This document shows positions 12,090 to 23,435 of a stretch of 64,000 bases of DNA, in pieces. Below the pieces are notes generated by a model, which saw only the letters and a list, made by a program, of their open reading frames with translations, did not search any database and was not told the DNA's origin. The stretch covers positions 40,411,475 through 40,475,474 of the forward strand of contig OY829545.1 in assembly GCA_963691705.1 (NCBI GenBank). The letters run 5' to 3'. The position numbers and the translations under genes were made by a program. The stretch is from Viola odorata. Taxonomy: Eukaryota > Streptophyta > Magnoliopsida > Malpighiales > Violaceae. How positions within the stretch are numbered: position 1 is the first letter of the stretch; the number at the start of each line of letters is the position of its first letter.

Positions 12090-12650
12090 GCATTTGGGAT
12101 AGTGTAACAAAGGGGATCAAAACAAAATAACAGAAGAACTAAAGACAAAAGCCCTGAGTCCCACCTAGGTTCTTAGGAGTCACACCTAAGGGATCGAATT
12201 GCATCACACTACTCTCAAGAAAGCTTAAAGGTTAACAAAAAGTTTATTAATTCAACAGGTCTGAAAATAAGCAATACAAGCATGGTTATTTATAGACTCA
12301 ATTCTAAATAACTATGGCCTCTAATGCTACTAGAATAGGCACCTATCATATAGCCATCTTATTTAATAAAACCATAATAAACTAGTTACAGGAATACAAT
12401 GTAGACATAAAATATGTAAGTATCAGATGTAAAAACATAAAGCATAAAACTAAACCTAAATATACCTAAATAATAGGCTACCCAACTCTTTAACTTAAAG
12501 ACTCCTAACTTGACTTCCAAATCTGATAGGCTGGCTTCTTATTACCCATCAGCAAAGCTCTTCTAAACGAAGCTATTTAGCATCATCTGGAACACTTTCT
12601 ACTTCAGGAATAACTTGATCACCCCTAACCATTGTTGACATTAAGATACT
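12090..12650 (-). mobile_element. Possible solo-LTR-like remnant, boundaries not defined
   Basis: Read on the minus strand, this stretch has a TATA box (GTCTATAAATAACC near 12290) followed by about 130 bp leading to a phrase (CTTAGGTGTGACTCCTAAG, a near-palindrome around 12170) of the kind seen near the ends of plant LTRs. No TG...CA ends with a matching target duplication could be fixed, so the call is weak. Confidence 0.25.
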
Positions 12651-13162
12651 TGAGTAATTCCTAGGTAAATTCTTAAAATAATTAATTTATTAAGAATAAT
12701 CAATAAATTATGCCATTTAGCTTCTTCCACATCAAATTGTATGGAAATTGTTTATTTCGTATGTACATCATTGTTCACAGAAGAATTGCAACAAGTAATG
12801 CAAATGAAGGCCAAAAGCCTCTCTAAAGTTATGTGATTAAACTGTTGACTGGAAACAAAGCCTCAGAAATACAGAGTGATCTTTTTTGTTGCCATCAGTC
12901 AATTAAATTTTCACCAATATTAACTATAAAAGAATGATGAGGAACATAAACTTACTCTGATACAAAAAAATCCTTCAGTTACATGATTAGGCTGGCCTCC
13001 AGCAATTATGGCTAGAGACGTCTGGTCTACCTGGCAGCATTTGTGAAACATGACCTGAAGTATGACAACCACAAAATGAATTCTCTGATCATAAAATTTA
13101 AATTGGAATCCAACTAGGGTGCATACACTTCCAGGGGAAAAAGAGCAGTGCTTTTAATTTGT

Positions 13163-16100
13163 TTATTCATTTTGAAAGTCACCTGGAATTGGAGCCCCAG
13201 CAGCTGTATTATTATTAGCAGGAACCTGATAACCCATAGTAGGTGCAGGTGGCCGAAAGTGACCTGCAAGGGGAAAAAAAAAACTTTCCAAATAACTTGT
13301 AGTTTGTCCATCTTTCGTCAAGGAAGCTAATAACTTACCAACTAATTCCCATGCATCTCAAAAGAAATAAAACTGCATGTTTAACCTGTAGATTATGGGC
13401 ATGAGGTTCAAAGGTATACTAGAACACTGTTCACAGATAAGAAAAAAAATGCATACCTTCCTGGCCCAATGAAGGGCCTGCAAGTGAGGGAGTTCTCATT
13501 CCACTGGCCCAAACACCATGCTGTTTATCTGAACCAAAGTCACCTGAAGGCATCCTCCATTGTTCATCAGGAACAAATCGCCTCCATCCATCAGGGCGGG
13601 ATGCCAGAGGGTATGGGTGGGGGTAAGAATGCTGAGGAAGTGGCTGAATGGGAGGCGGCTGTCCATAGGCGAAATGACCAGGTGCGGCTTGTGGCAGGCT
13701 TGGATGTTGAGGTCGTGGCACAAAAGGTGCATTTCCTTGTTGAAAATGTGGATTTTGTTGAGCTGGGGGATTTAAATACAAGTCATTATGTGCATACTCC
13801 AACTGCCTTGAAGAAGTTAATCCTGAAGGTTCTCGAGAAGTACAGGCTGATATAGGGGTGAAGGATGATGACTGCTGCAGAAACAATTCACCTTTAACAA
13901 CAGCATCTACATGAGTCACATTAGGAATGTTTCCAGGGAGTTGAACCACTTGCTTACCCTGCAAACAGAAGTGAAATGTCACAACAAATATACTAAAGCA
14001 TCCATCAGTAAATAGAGAAAAAAAGGTTATGTCATCATACACTGGGTGCACTAATATATTCATGAGGTGCCACTGATTGATATGCCAATGGGGGTGAGCA
14101 CTGCATCAAAGACTGAGCTGGTATTGAGGGTTGAGGCACCAATGATGGTGGCTGGGCTGAAGAAGAAGGCACAGGAGGAGGAGGGGGTGGAGGTGGCGGT
14201 TCTGATGGAAGAGGTGGAGGTGGTGGAGATGGTGATGGAGATCTTGGGGGTGGTGGCGGGGGAGAAGGAGGTAAAGGTGGGGGTAGAGGAGGTGAATCAG
14301 GAGGTGGTGGCGGAGAACCCTCTGGTAGAGGGGGCAATTCAACAGAATTGTCAGTTGCAGGCTCCAATGTTTGATCTGAGCAAGACTGTTGCAGGTCCAT
14401 TTCTACCGAGACAACCATTGATGAGGGCCTTTCACCCTTTTGATGTTCTGATACATCTTCCATTTCGAGCTCACCATCAACATCCTCTAAAATACAATGT
14501 CGCCTGTCACTCGATGTAACATTATATGCATCTATATCCCCTAAGGCACAAGCAGGTTTTCCAACTGGCAAGACATCAGTTTCTTTGAATGAACTGCTTG
14601 GAAATTCTTCATCCTCATCCTCCTCAAATACATTAGAAGACAATAATCCAGGCAACTGAAATGTAGCATTGCTGGTTCAGCCAAGAACAAGAATTGAATC
14701 AGGAACTCAGTTATGCAAGAACCAATTGAAGAGGGGCAAATTCTACAAGAAATTCATCAATTTCCAACTTCATTTAAAAACAAAATCTGCTGGAGACAAT
14801 ACTATTTCAAGTATTGAATTATCTCATTTCTTCAAGTGTTTCAATACATGAAATTCCTTTCTTTCACCATTATAGAGTAGGAGTAGGAGAATCCAATCTC
14901 AGTGTTCAGGAAAATAGCTCATTACAACCATAACTTTCTAAACAATTAAAACTAGCTTTGTGATGCACAGTTTATTGCAACCACTAAGATAATACTGACA
15001 ATAATCTTTATGGCTGACAATAACCATATGCTAATTCTTCCAGAAAACCATGTGCAGGGCCATATCCGCACTCCATTCGCCACATCACACATGCATAGCA
15101 GCACACATATCCCAAACAAAAGGCAATAAAAGCGAAAAGGCATCATCCAGAAAGAAATGATGCTACTACAACAAGATTGTAATGAACTAAATACTGTAAG
15201 AAAAAACAGACCTGCCATACTCATCAACAAGCATGCCTTCCATTTCTCTGATAGGATCATCTACAGCCCGCTCCGCTCGGGATGGACGTCTAAGGGAAAA
15301 TCCAGCAGAGATATCGTCATTTGAAGCACCAATATCATCCATATAGCGCCTCAAAAGAGAATTAGAAAAGATTTTCCTCTCCAGCCAGAGTCGTAACACC
15401 TAGTGAAGACATGGATCAGTTTATTTTGAGAACAAAGTTGCAGACCTAATACAGTTATATGATTAAAAAATACCTTAAGACATTGACGTCGATTTTCACG
15501 AGCACTGGCTCCTGGTGGAGCAGCAGCACCTAGAAGGCGTGGTAATGCTGCTTGAACTGTTGGAACATATGAAGCTCCAGCAATACCTTCACAATATTAC
15601 AATCAAAGCATGTTAGGATTTCATTGTCAAGGACTGTCATGGGAGAAGGGTAAACACAAAATTAGATGTCTTTTATACAAAAGATGAGTGTAAATATAAG
15701 ATGAAAAATAGGACTACTAATATAGAGTGCAGGAGGAGAAACCTTTTTGATTATGTGAACACTGGGTGATTGAGTCCACAAGAAAGAACAGGTCTACTTT
15801 ACGATGAGAACTGGACTCACTTTCCAACTTTCGGATTAAAAGTTCTATAACCTGCAGAGTATTTTAGCATTGTTCAATTACCATAACGGAACCATCATCA
15901 CTGATTAAAATCAATGGAAAACATCTAAAGAGGCTTAGTAAACAGGGAAAAGGAAATTCATACTACATTGACTCACATCAATGAAACAAGCTTAATGCTA
16001 ACATCTGTAATGACAGCAGGCATCTAAGGACCCAGGATGCAACTTTAATAGGCATTAGGGCATATTCAATTCAATAAGATCCCTGGATATAGCTGAATAA

Positions 16101-19100
16101 GTCTACAGCCTTGCTTTTAGAACATTTGTTCAAAACATCCTTAGCAATATTTATTGTGTTTTTATGACACATTCCAGGAGAAACATACAACCATACCAGT
16201 TCAAGGACTTACACAAAAAATATTCTGGGACCAGTCAATAAAGCTCATAGACATGAATAATGAAACAAATAGTTTCAAGAGAAAATCACTGGTGAAAGAT
16301 ATGATTGCAAAGAGTAACAATGTTATAGCAAGATAAAGCGACCCAATAAAATCAACCGTCAAGCATGAAACAAATCCAGAAAATGTCGGGTTAAAAATGC
16401 ACCATAGTGTTTAACCCACCTCATTGGCAATGCCATACTTCGCGCAGTCAATGGCAAGGCGAGTTGCACGTCCGATACTTTCTTTTGTCCGCGATAAAGT
16501 CTCTATCATTCCTTCAAAAGCATCACGAGCAACAGCAGCCTCAGTGCCACCACTCAGTGAACCTCCAGCAGCCCTATGTCCAGAACTAACTCTTCGCTCC
16601 TCAATTTCTTCAGCATCCACTTGGCTGCGTGATGCTGATTGCCGACCATGTGTAGATGGAGAAACTAAGGTTTGCTGAGTATCTGTCTGTGTCATATTGG
16701 TGGTTCCAGATACAAAAGGTGGGACTGATGAAGGACTGGGGGTTTTTCCTTGTACATCGTTGATGGACAGAAAATCAGAATTATAATGTCCATAAGAAAA
16801 TTGATGCAATTGAGCTTGTCTCCTTTTTGCTTGAGCAGCCGCAATAAGATGCTTCATAGATGTATCGGGAGTCTTTGAATCAACCAATGAATAGCCTCTA
16901 TATTCCAAACCAAATTCCAGTCTGTGATTAGATAAGTAAACAATGTCATCATCAAAATATATATAACAAAGAAAAGAAAGTCACAGAAATGCACACTTTC
17001 ATAGGGTTAAGGATTTACTCTGTTGAAGTTTCTGCTAAAACAACTGGATCACTTGTCTGTGAACTTGCCCTTGGTGTACTTTTAGGTCTCTCCCCAGAAA
17101 AACCAGACAAATTTCTTTGACTTGTAATATGATTTTGTGAACTGTTAGAACTATCTGAAACCTTACCACCCAGGGGCTTCTTTTGAGCACCAGCAGTAGG
17201 AGCTTTAACTGAAGGCTTAGTGGCGTTTTGCTGCTCCACAATTGGTTTGGGGCCAGGGAGCTGATGAGGGGACCTCTTAGGGGAAACCAGGACTGCTTTT
17301 GCCTCCACAGATAATAACTGCTCATGTTCTGACTTCCGAGGACTACGAGGCACTTGAGTATCATGCCCCTTCTTCCCAGCTCTTGGCTGGATAGGTGAAA
17401 GTAGATCATTCGGTAATAGTGAAGATGATTCCTTGGAATTCCTATGTTCAGGTCTCCTCATAGTTTTTTTTGGCTGGATAAGTGAAGAAGAACCATTGTG
17501 TAGTTGTGAAGATCCCTTGGAATTGCTTTGACCATGTCCAGCAGAATCTAAGATGCTTGGCTGAGCATTGATAGAACTTCCATGCGGCTTATGAACAGAT
17601 CGTCCAATGTGTGCATCAGTTCTCTTCACAGGATCAGAAACAGCTGAAGGTACTCCAACATTTCTATGAGGTCCCCCGTGAACTGGAGTTTTAGGTTTTT
17701 CATCTTCATCTTCTTCATCATAGAGGCAAATAGCTCTGCGCCTTTTGGGAAGATGAGCACCAGGAACTCCAGAATCATTTTTTGGCTCAAGGGGACTCTT
17801 TTCCGCCTTGTCATCAGAACTAGGAGCGGCAGAATCACACATTGCCTCCATGGCCCGCTTACGGCGCTTTGATAGTGGCAGAACTGCTTCATCATTCGGA
17901 ACATCAGGTTTAACTTTACTAGACTGGGCAGAAATGTCAGATTTAGGTTTAACTACTTGGGCAGATGCATCAGCTTTAACTTTACCCATTTGGACAAAAG
18001 CATCAGATTTACCATGGCCCATTTGGGCTGAGACATCAGATTTAACTTTGCCTAGTTCGGAAGAAACATTAGACTTTATTTCAGACATTTGTGCAGGGCT
18101 ATCTGATATAGTTTTGTCCGTTTTGGCTTTTAATGCCAAAAGAACTTCTCTTCTCCCATGCAATGTAGACGATTTGACTGATTTCTTGGCAGTGACATCA
18201 GAGTTTGAATCACTTTTAACATTTTTTGGAAGAGTTTGCTTGGCTGACTCATCACTCGCATCTGAATGCTTTGACTTTTTTGCAGGATGTAAAGGTTTAG
18301 CTGTACCCAACTCTGATTTTCCATGTCCCAGCTGCGTTTTCTTTTTCTTGTCAAAAATCTTGCCTTTTGGCTTGCCTTCAGTTTCACTTTTGTCTTTTGG
18401 CAGTGCTTTTGCATTTCTAGCAGTATTCATTTCTGAACCTGATTTAAGACCATCTGAAGAAAGATTCTTCTCATTTCTATCAGTTGCAACTTTTCGTTTC
18501 ACTCTGTCCTTCAGTTGCTCACCAGAAATGGGGAGAACAAAGCCACCCTTTGAAGATGAAACTGCAGAGCTACCACTTTTGTGTTTCTCCCCTGGATTGT
18601 CAAATTTTCTCTTGCGCGCAGAAACCATGGAGTTAGACTCATGACCGTTTGTCAATACCCCCTCACCATCACCAGGGCTCTTCATGCAACTAACAACATC
18701 TTTATTAATATCACCAGAGATTTCCCCTTTTACATTAGAAATATTATCTAAACTCAAAGTAGATAACACCTCATTCTGTTGTCCACCATTGGATAATTTA
18801 ACCTTCCTCTCAGGAGACATGGAGGACAAGTTATCATCTGCATCAGATGATATAGAAGGTTTTACATCTTCAGAGTCAGTCTCACCCTGTCTATGCTCAA
18901 ACATAGAACTAGAATCACCTAATCCAGAATTCCATGTTTCTCCACTGGGCCCAGCTGTATCTATACCCTCATTTTTGTCAACCTCTATTCCATGAGGAAG
19001 TGAACCATCACACCCAAGCTTTGACTTATCAGAATTCTCTCCCGAACCACTTGATTTTTGCTTCTGTAACTCTTCAAATGCTGCACAGATTTCCTTCACA

Positions 19101-20422
19101 GCTTGGGCAAAACATCTATCTTTCTTTTTCTGGAACCGACCGAGCAATTTATTCTTTGCCTCACTTGTAAACACCTGAATTTCAGAAGATGCAACATAAC
19201 CACTGCAGGGGAAAACAACCTCGGTTTGAAATACGAAGCTATTGCATGATGGCAAATCAGCTTAATCAAGAGATTCAACACATGGGTTAGAACAATCTGC
19301 AATTGGATTTACTACACTATCATAGCCAAGAACTGTACTAAACTAGATACCTCCTACTTGAAACTAAAGTTGCTAAGACAGCAGAATCAGGGGAAAAAAT
19401 CATAGACAAGCAAGCAAGCAAACTTGCCAACTCCCTTCAGCCCTACCACTTGCATACCCGATTCTGGTACCTATATTTTTTCATTATTTTATCTATTTAT
19501 TTGTAAATCGTACATTTAAAGTTATGTTGTGCAGATTCTACTTAACATCAAGGTAGTCTCCAATGCTACAACTCAGTGGGCATAAGTAAATCTGAACAAA
19601 AAAATGTAATAAAAATTTAGAAATACTTACATCTCCTTAGTTCCAAAGAAGAGAACAAAATGTTTCTTAGGGTCAGGAAGCTTCTGCCAATCTTCAGGCC
19701 TGCTGATCTGAAAGTTTCAAAGACCCATGATATTGAACTAAATTACTAATTAATTCAACAAATAACCACAAAAGCAAACCAAACCGAGCAAATACCTAAA
19801 TCGACATAATAACCAGCTATATGTTTGTAGAAATTGACTCCATTAACCCACTACGCAAGACTAATGCCACAAAACATGAGCCAATTAATTACCAACGCAC
19901 ACCTCAGCATGAGATAGCAATGGAGAGACCAAGCAAATTACAACAAACAAGGTTCATGGAGCGCTTTAAGCTCAAAAGAGAGTCGTGTACTCAGCAGAAT
20001 CACCTAGATTGAGTAAAACCAAGCTGATACTAATAAACATGCTCAACACTTAAACAAGATTTAAACGCGTCCCTCAAATTACACCGTCATTTCAACATTA
20101 CCTACTAGAAGAGTTCATCCTCAAAACCAGTTCAAAATAGTAAAAGGAATAAGAAAAAAAAGGATTCACACTCAGGATGATAGGATGTAAAATCATAAAG
20201 CGTTGCAAAGGAGATAGAAAAAGAATTTAGAAACTTGGCATATAGCAGCGCAATCAACAATCTAATCTCGAATAACAAAGAAGGAAAGGAAAAACAAGCA
20301 TGAGAACATACCTTGGCTGGCCAATAGGGGTAGCCCTTGACTTTGGCAAGAACAAGATCACCTAAGCTCAACTGACTCTTGTCATTCTTTTTATTCGCTC
20401 CTCTTTTACGCCCCGGAGCCAT
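13163..20422 (-). CDS. HUA2: HUA2-like (ENHANCER OF AG-4 / HULK) PWWP and CID protein, 1,505 aa
   Basis: I infer ten coding exons: 20312-20422, 19631-19707, 17019-19202, 16420-16921, 15743-15851, 15474-15586, 15212-15399, 14041-14671, 13457-13958 and 13163-13263. All have GT/AG borders and the total is 4,518 nt in frame. The PWWP domain occupies residues about 20-75 (GDLVLAKVKGYPYWPA in exon 1, then FGTKE and GYVASSEIQ). Exon 3 is long and Lys/Ser-rich, with basic nuclear-type clusters. A CTD-interacting (RPR/CID) domain runs through exons 4-7 (residues about 900-1085). Exon 8 encodes a polyproline run near 1205-1260. Arabidopsis HUA2 (about 1,390 aa) and its HULK paralogues are nuclear factors that affect processing of AGAMOUS and FLC-type transcripts and flowering; that role is inferred here by family. 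The short last exon is my least certain border. Confidence 0.88.
17885..18070 (-). repeat. 33-bp coding minisatellite in HUA2-like exon 3
   Basis: Five in-frame units of 11 residues follow each other: GKVKSDVSAQM, GHGKSDAFVQM, GKVKADASAQV, VKPKSDISAQS and a degenerate SKVKPDVPNDE. The DNA period is 33 bp. The array lies in the disordered Lys/Ser-rich part between the PWWP and CID domains. Confidence 0.85.
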
Positions 20423-21338
20423 AGGCGTTTGTGGTTTGTCCTTGCTACTTTATTCGTGTATGAGGTTTCAGTCGAAGTGATCAAGCGCACCCGTGCAGGG
20501 ACTAGAGAAGGGGGGAATTCGGAAGGAGTAATAATCGAATCCAAAAGCAGAACCCTAGAGGAATGGTTCTAATAATCCTCGCCGGATAATTCCCGGCGGC
20601 GAAGCGGCCTGATAGGGTTCCGGCGAAGGGGACGCTAGGGCACAGGGTAGGGAGAGATGGCGCGAGGGTTCTGCATTGAGGGAGGGAGGAAGAGGAGAGT
20701 GTGTGACACAAGGGATTGGTGGTTTTAGAGAGAGATTGAGTTTGAGGCGGACGAGAGAGGATTTTCTGATTTCGTGAAATTGAGGGAGAATGGAGGGCGT
20801 GTCGTGGAGTGTCCCTGCTGTTGGGCTTTGGTCACCAAGTCCTTGAGTTTAGGGCTGTTTCTGTCAATTCCACACATTCTTATTCTCTTATATTTATATT
20901 ATCATTTCTTTATTATATGCCTCACCGTGTTTTTATTTCATTTTATAAAAATGGTTATGTTATTAATTATTATTGCATAATTAGTTAAACTACAATCTCA
21001 CGTCCATTGTAAAACTCTACAATTTGCAATAAATATTCATTTTTGTCTTTCTATTTAATAAAACTTAATTTTCATTTGTTTAAAAAAATTAAAAAGTATG
21101 CATTATTAAAAAAAATTGTTCATAATTATGAAAAAAAGTTGTTCTTATTTATAAAAGTGTTTTCCTTTATAATCTTTTTATTTCAGAAAATTAACATTTT
21201 TATTTAAATCCAATGCATAACTGAGATGAAAAAGTTATATTAATTTTATAAAAAAACTATTACCACATAATTTGGAAAATTGAATCTAATAAAATCAGTA
21301 AATGCCCCTTTATTTTTGAGTTTATAGTGTTACAATTG
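20423..21338. other. HUA2-like promoter/leader and AT-rich flank of MULE-1
   Basis: 20423-20850 is GC-richer and likely carries the 5' leader and core promoter of HUA2-like. 20900-21338 is AT-rich with nothing recognisable until the MULE-1 inverted repeat begins. Confidence 0.5.
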
Positions 21339-21690
21339 GGGATTGGGAACCCGGGGGTTCCTCCACTTATTATTTTCATTTTAGTTAGTCCCTAACGTTT
21401 TTTTTTGTTCGGTTTGGTCTCACACGTTACCTCTGTTATACTCGCGGAGTCCCTCCTCCCTAAAAGGTGACAAACGGCCGTTATCCTCGATTATTTTATT
21501 ATTAAACTGATAAAGTTGTCAGTTCGCGGGTCCCACCGACTGAAAAGTTGTCGGATTTCAAACTTTTCCCTCCTAATTTTTTTTCTTCTACTTTTTCTGA
21601 TATTATTGTTTTCTAATTTTTTTGTATTTCTTTTTGTATTTTGTTTGTATTTCCCCTATTGGGATACACAAATAATTACCGGTATTTATT
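21339..21690 (+). repeat. MULE-1 left terminal inverted repeat
   Basis: Pairs with the reverse complement of about 27405-27722. Shared landmarks include cctccacttattattttcat, the run acaaacggcc and gcgggtcccaccgactgaaa. Confidence 0.8.
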
Positions 21691-21907
21691 AATTAGAATT
21701 AAAATAAATATTTTATTAATAATATTACGGGACCCACATCCACGTTTACACATGTTACAACCCTTTACAAGCCCTAGTTGCCTTGACTTCCTCTTCGTTT
21801 TCTTTTTTTATCAGCAGCCGCCACCGCCACCATTCTTACAAACCCTAATTCCTTTATTCTTCCATCTTTAATCATTGATTATTATTTTTTTCCAAATTGT
21901 GAACGTG

Positions 21908-22378
21908 ATGTCCGACAGTTCTTTTTGTTCAAGTTCGAAGCACACATGGAGGAGGAATACTCAAATTGGAGATGATAATTACGATGGTGAAGCGAGGTAC
22001 TGCGACTGCGGGTTGAAAGCAAAAATGTGGGTTAGTTGGAAGGAAGAGAACGTAGGCAGAAGGTTCTATTCTTGTCGAAGACACCAATGTAAGTACTTCA
22101 GTTGGCATGATAATGAACGATTTTCACAAAGGACGAGGGACGTTGTTCATTCACGGTTGGACAGTGAAGAGAAATTGAAGGCAGCATTAAGGACATTAAC
22201 TCTAAAATTTGATCGTTTGTAGGATGCACACATGGAAACAGTAGCTGAGGTTTCCAGTTTGCATAACGAAATAGATAGGCTTAGATTGGAGGAGTGTAAG
22301 GGTTTTTTTAATTGTGTAAAAGTTATAATTTGCTTGAGTGTTCTAATAGGTGTAGTTGCAATTTTGTTGAGTTTCTGA
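21908..22378 (+). pseudogene. GRF zinc-finger / coiled-coil / membrane-tail protein of MULE-1, one stop
   Basis: The frame starts MSDSSFCSSSKHTWRR (ATG 21908). A GRF-type zinc finger follows at residues about 28-68: CDCG, then GRRFYSC and CKYFSW, the Cys-x-Cys ... Cys ... Cys pattern of that family. A Leu-rich helix and a C-terminal hydrophobic segment (ICLSVLIGVVVAILLSF) complete a layout common in plant transposon-associated proteins. A TAG at 22220-22222 replaces the Gln codon present at the same place in the MULE-2 copy, so the intact product would lose the coiled coil and membrane tail. GRF fingers can bind nucleic acid in other proteins; the job here is unknown. It may be an accessory ORF of the element, since MULE-2 has the same gene in the same position. 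Confidence 0.75.
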
Positions 22379-22636
22379 AATCTTGCCATTTGGTTTGTCT
22401 GTAGTGATATTTGAATTTCAATTGAATATTAATATCTATTAAATACGTGATATTCCCAACTTTTGAATTTCTATCTTAGCTACTGATTTCCCTCATATAT
22501 CTATATTGATTTGATATTGATTTGTTGAGTTAATCTACAACTCTGTTGAAGGTTGGTTAGCTGGAGAATCTTGATTATGCAGTATTTCTTCATCTTTTTC
22601 CTTTAAAAAATTAATGCTGGAGATAGGGGAATCATT

Positions 22637-22963
22637 TTGACAGAGGTTGGTGGTGTGGCCAACCTCTTATCTGAGGATGTGGCGCTGCTGGAGCACAAGA
22701 TCCTCCAAATGGGTGACCACATCCATACCTTAGAGGGTAGGGCAGACGCGCTTCAGGAAAGGAAGGATAATGTCTATGAAGATGATGATAATGCGTTTGC
22801 CATTGTCATCAGTCTTGGAGAAAGCATTGCTCACTTACAGACTGCCATCAATCAACTCTAGAACACCCGGGTGATGTACGAGACAATTGTTAGAGGTGTT
22901 AGGGTTGCTAATTCAGAGCTGAACAACTTTGGGAATGCTTTGGCAGGTGTTCCTGATGCCTGA
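22637..22963 (+). pseudogene. Small coiled-coil ORF of MULE-1 (family member B), one stop, no ATG
   Basis: The frame opens after an acceptor-like TTTGACAG at about 22634-22642 with no ATG, so either an upstream exon exists or the start is lost. It runs to TGA 22961-22963 with a single TAG at 22859-22861 that probably replaces a Gln codon. The core QERKDNVYEDDDNAFAIVIS and the end VRVANSELNNFGNALAGVP match family member A (1455-1838). Its second half aligns without gaps with member D (50605-50991). It is heptad-rich with no membrane segment. It lies about 260 bp after the GRF ORF, converging on the transposase. Confidence 0.7.
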
Positions 22964-23435
22964 ACTGTATGTTATGTTATGTATTTCCCTTTCCCAAATC
23001 AAGAAAACGTTATGGAGTTATGTTATGATCTGGTGTCAATTATGTTTGAGTTGATTGTCTGTTTTTTGAATGAGTTGCTTGATTCTTGAATTGGTACATA
23101 AATTGATACCCAAACTGGCACGTTTTGTCAAAACAAAAGTTTCACAAACTGGTATCATAACAAGTTACACAAACGGCTACCATAACAAGTTACACAAATT
23201 GGTACCATAACAAGTTTTCTAAACAAGTTCTTTTTCAAAACAAAAGTTTCATATCCATAAATCTACATAAATCCATCCTTAAACACCTACGTTAAATGGC
23301 ACCTAATATGGCTAAACAAGTTACACAAACGGGTACCATAGCTCATACCATAATAACAAGTTCTTTTCTAAACAAGTTCCTTAAACACATTTAGTAATGT
23401 CTTGCAACAAAAACAAGAACAACAACAAACAAACT

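Larger units (their letters stand above)
7863..13162. other. Long non-coding interval between two convergent genes
   Basis: This holds the 3' UTR of the LysM gene (to about 8.0 kb) and the 3' end of the HUA2-like gene. No long coding frame shows family features. A short minus-strand frame at about 8980-9095 is flanked by splice-like AG/GT and could be a non-coding or alternative 3' exon of HUA2-like. Small tandem duplications and a possible LTR remnant are listed separately. Confidence 0.45.

Noticed and set aside
14067..14519. Val/Glu-rich plus-strand frame
   Set aside because: Antisense to the polyproline stretch of HUA2-like exon 8 (CCN codons read backward).
17808..18644. Long plus-strand frame (278 codons)
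   Set aside because: Exactly antisense to HUA2-like exon 3; composition is the mirror of its Lys/Ser-rich code, with no domain of its own.
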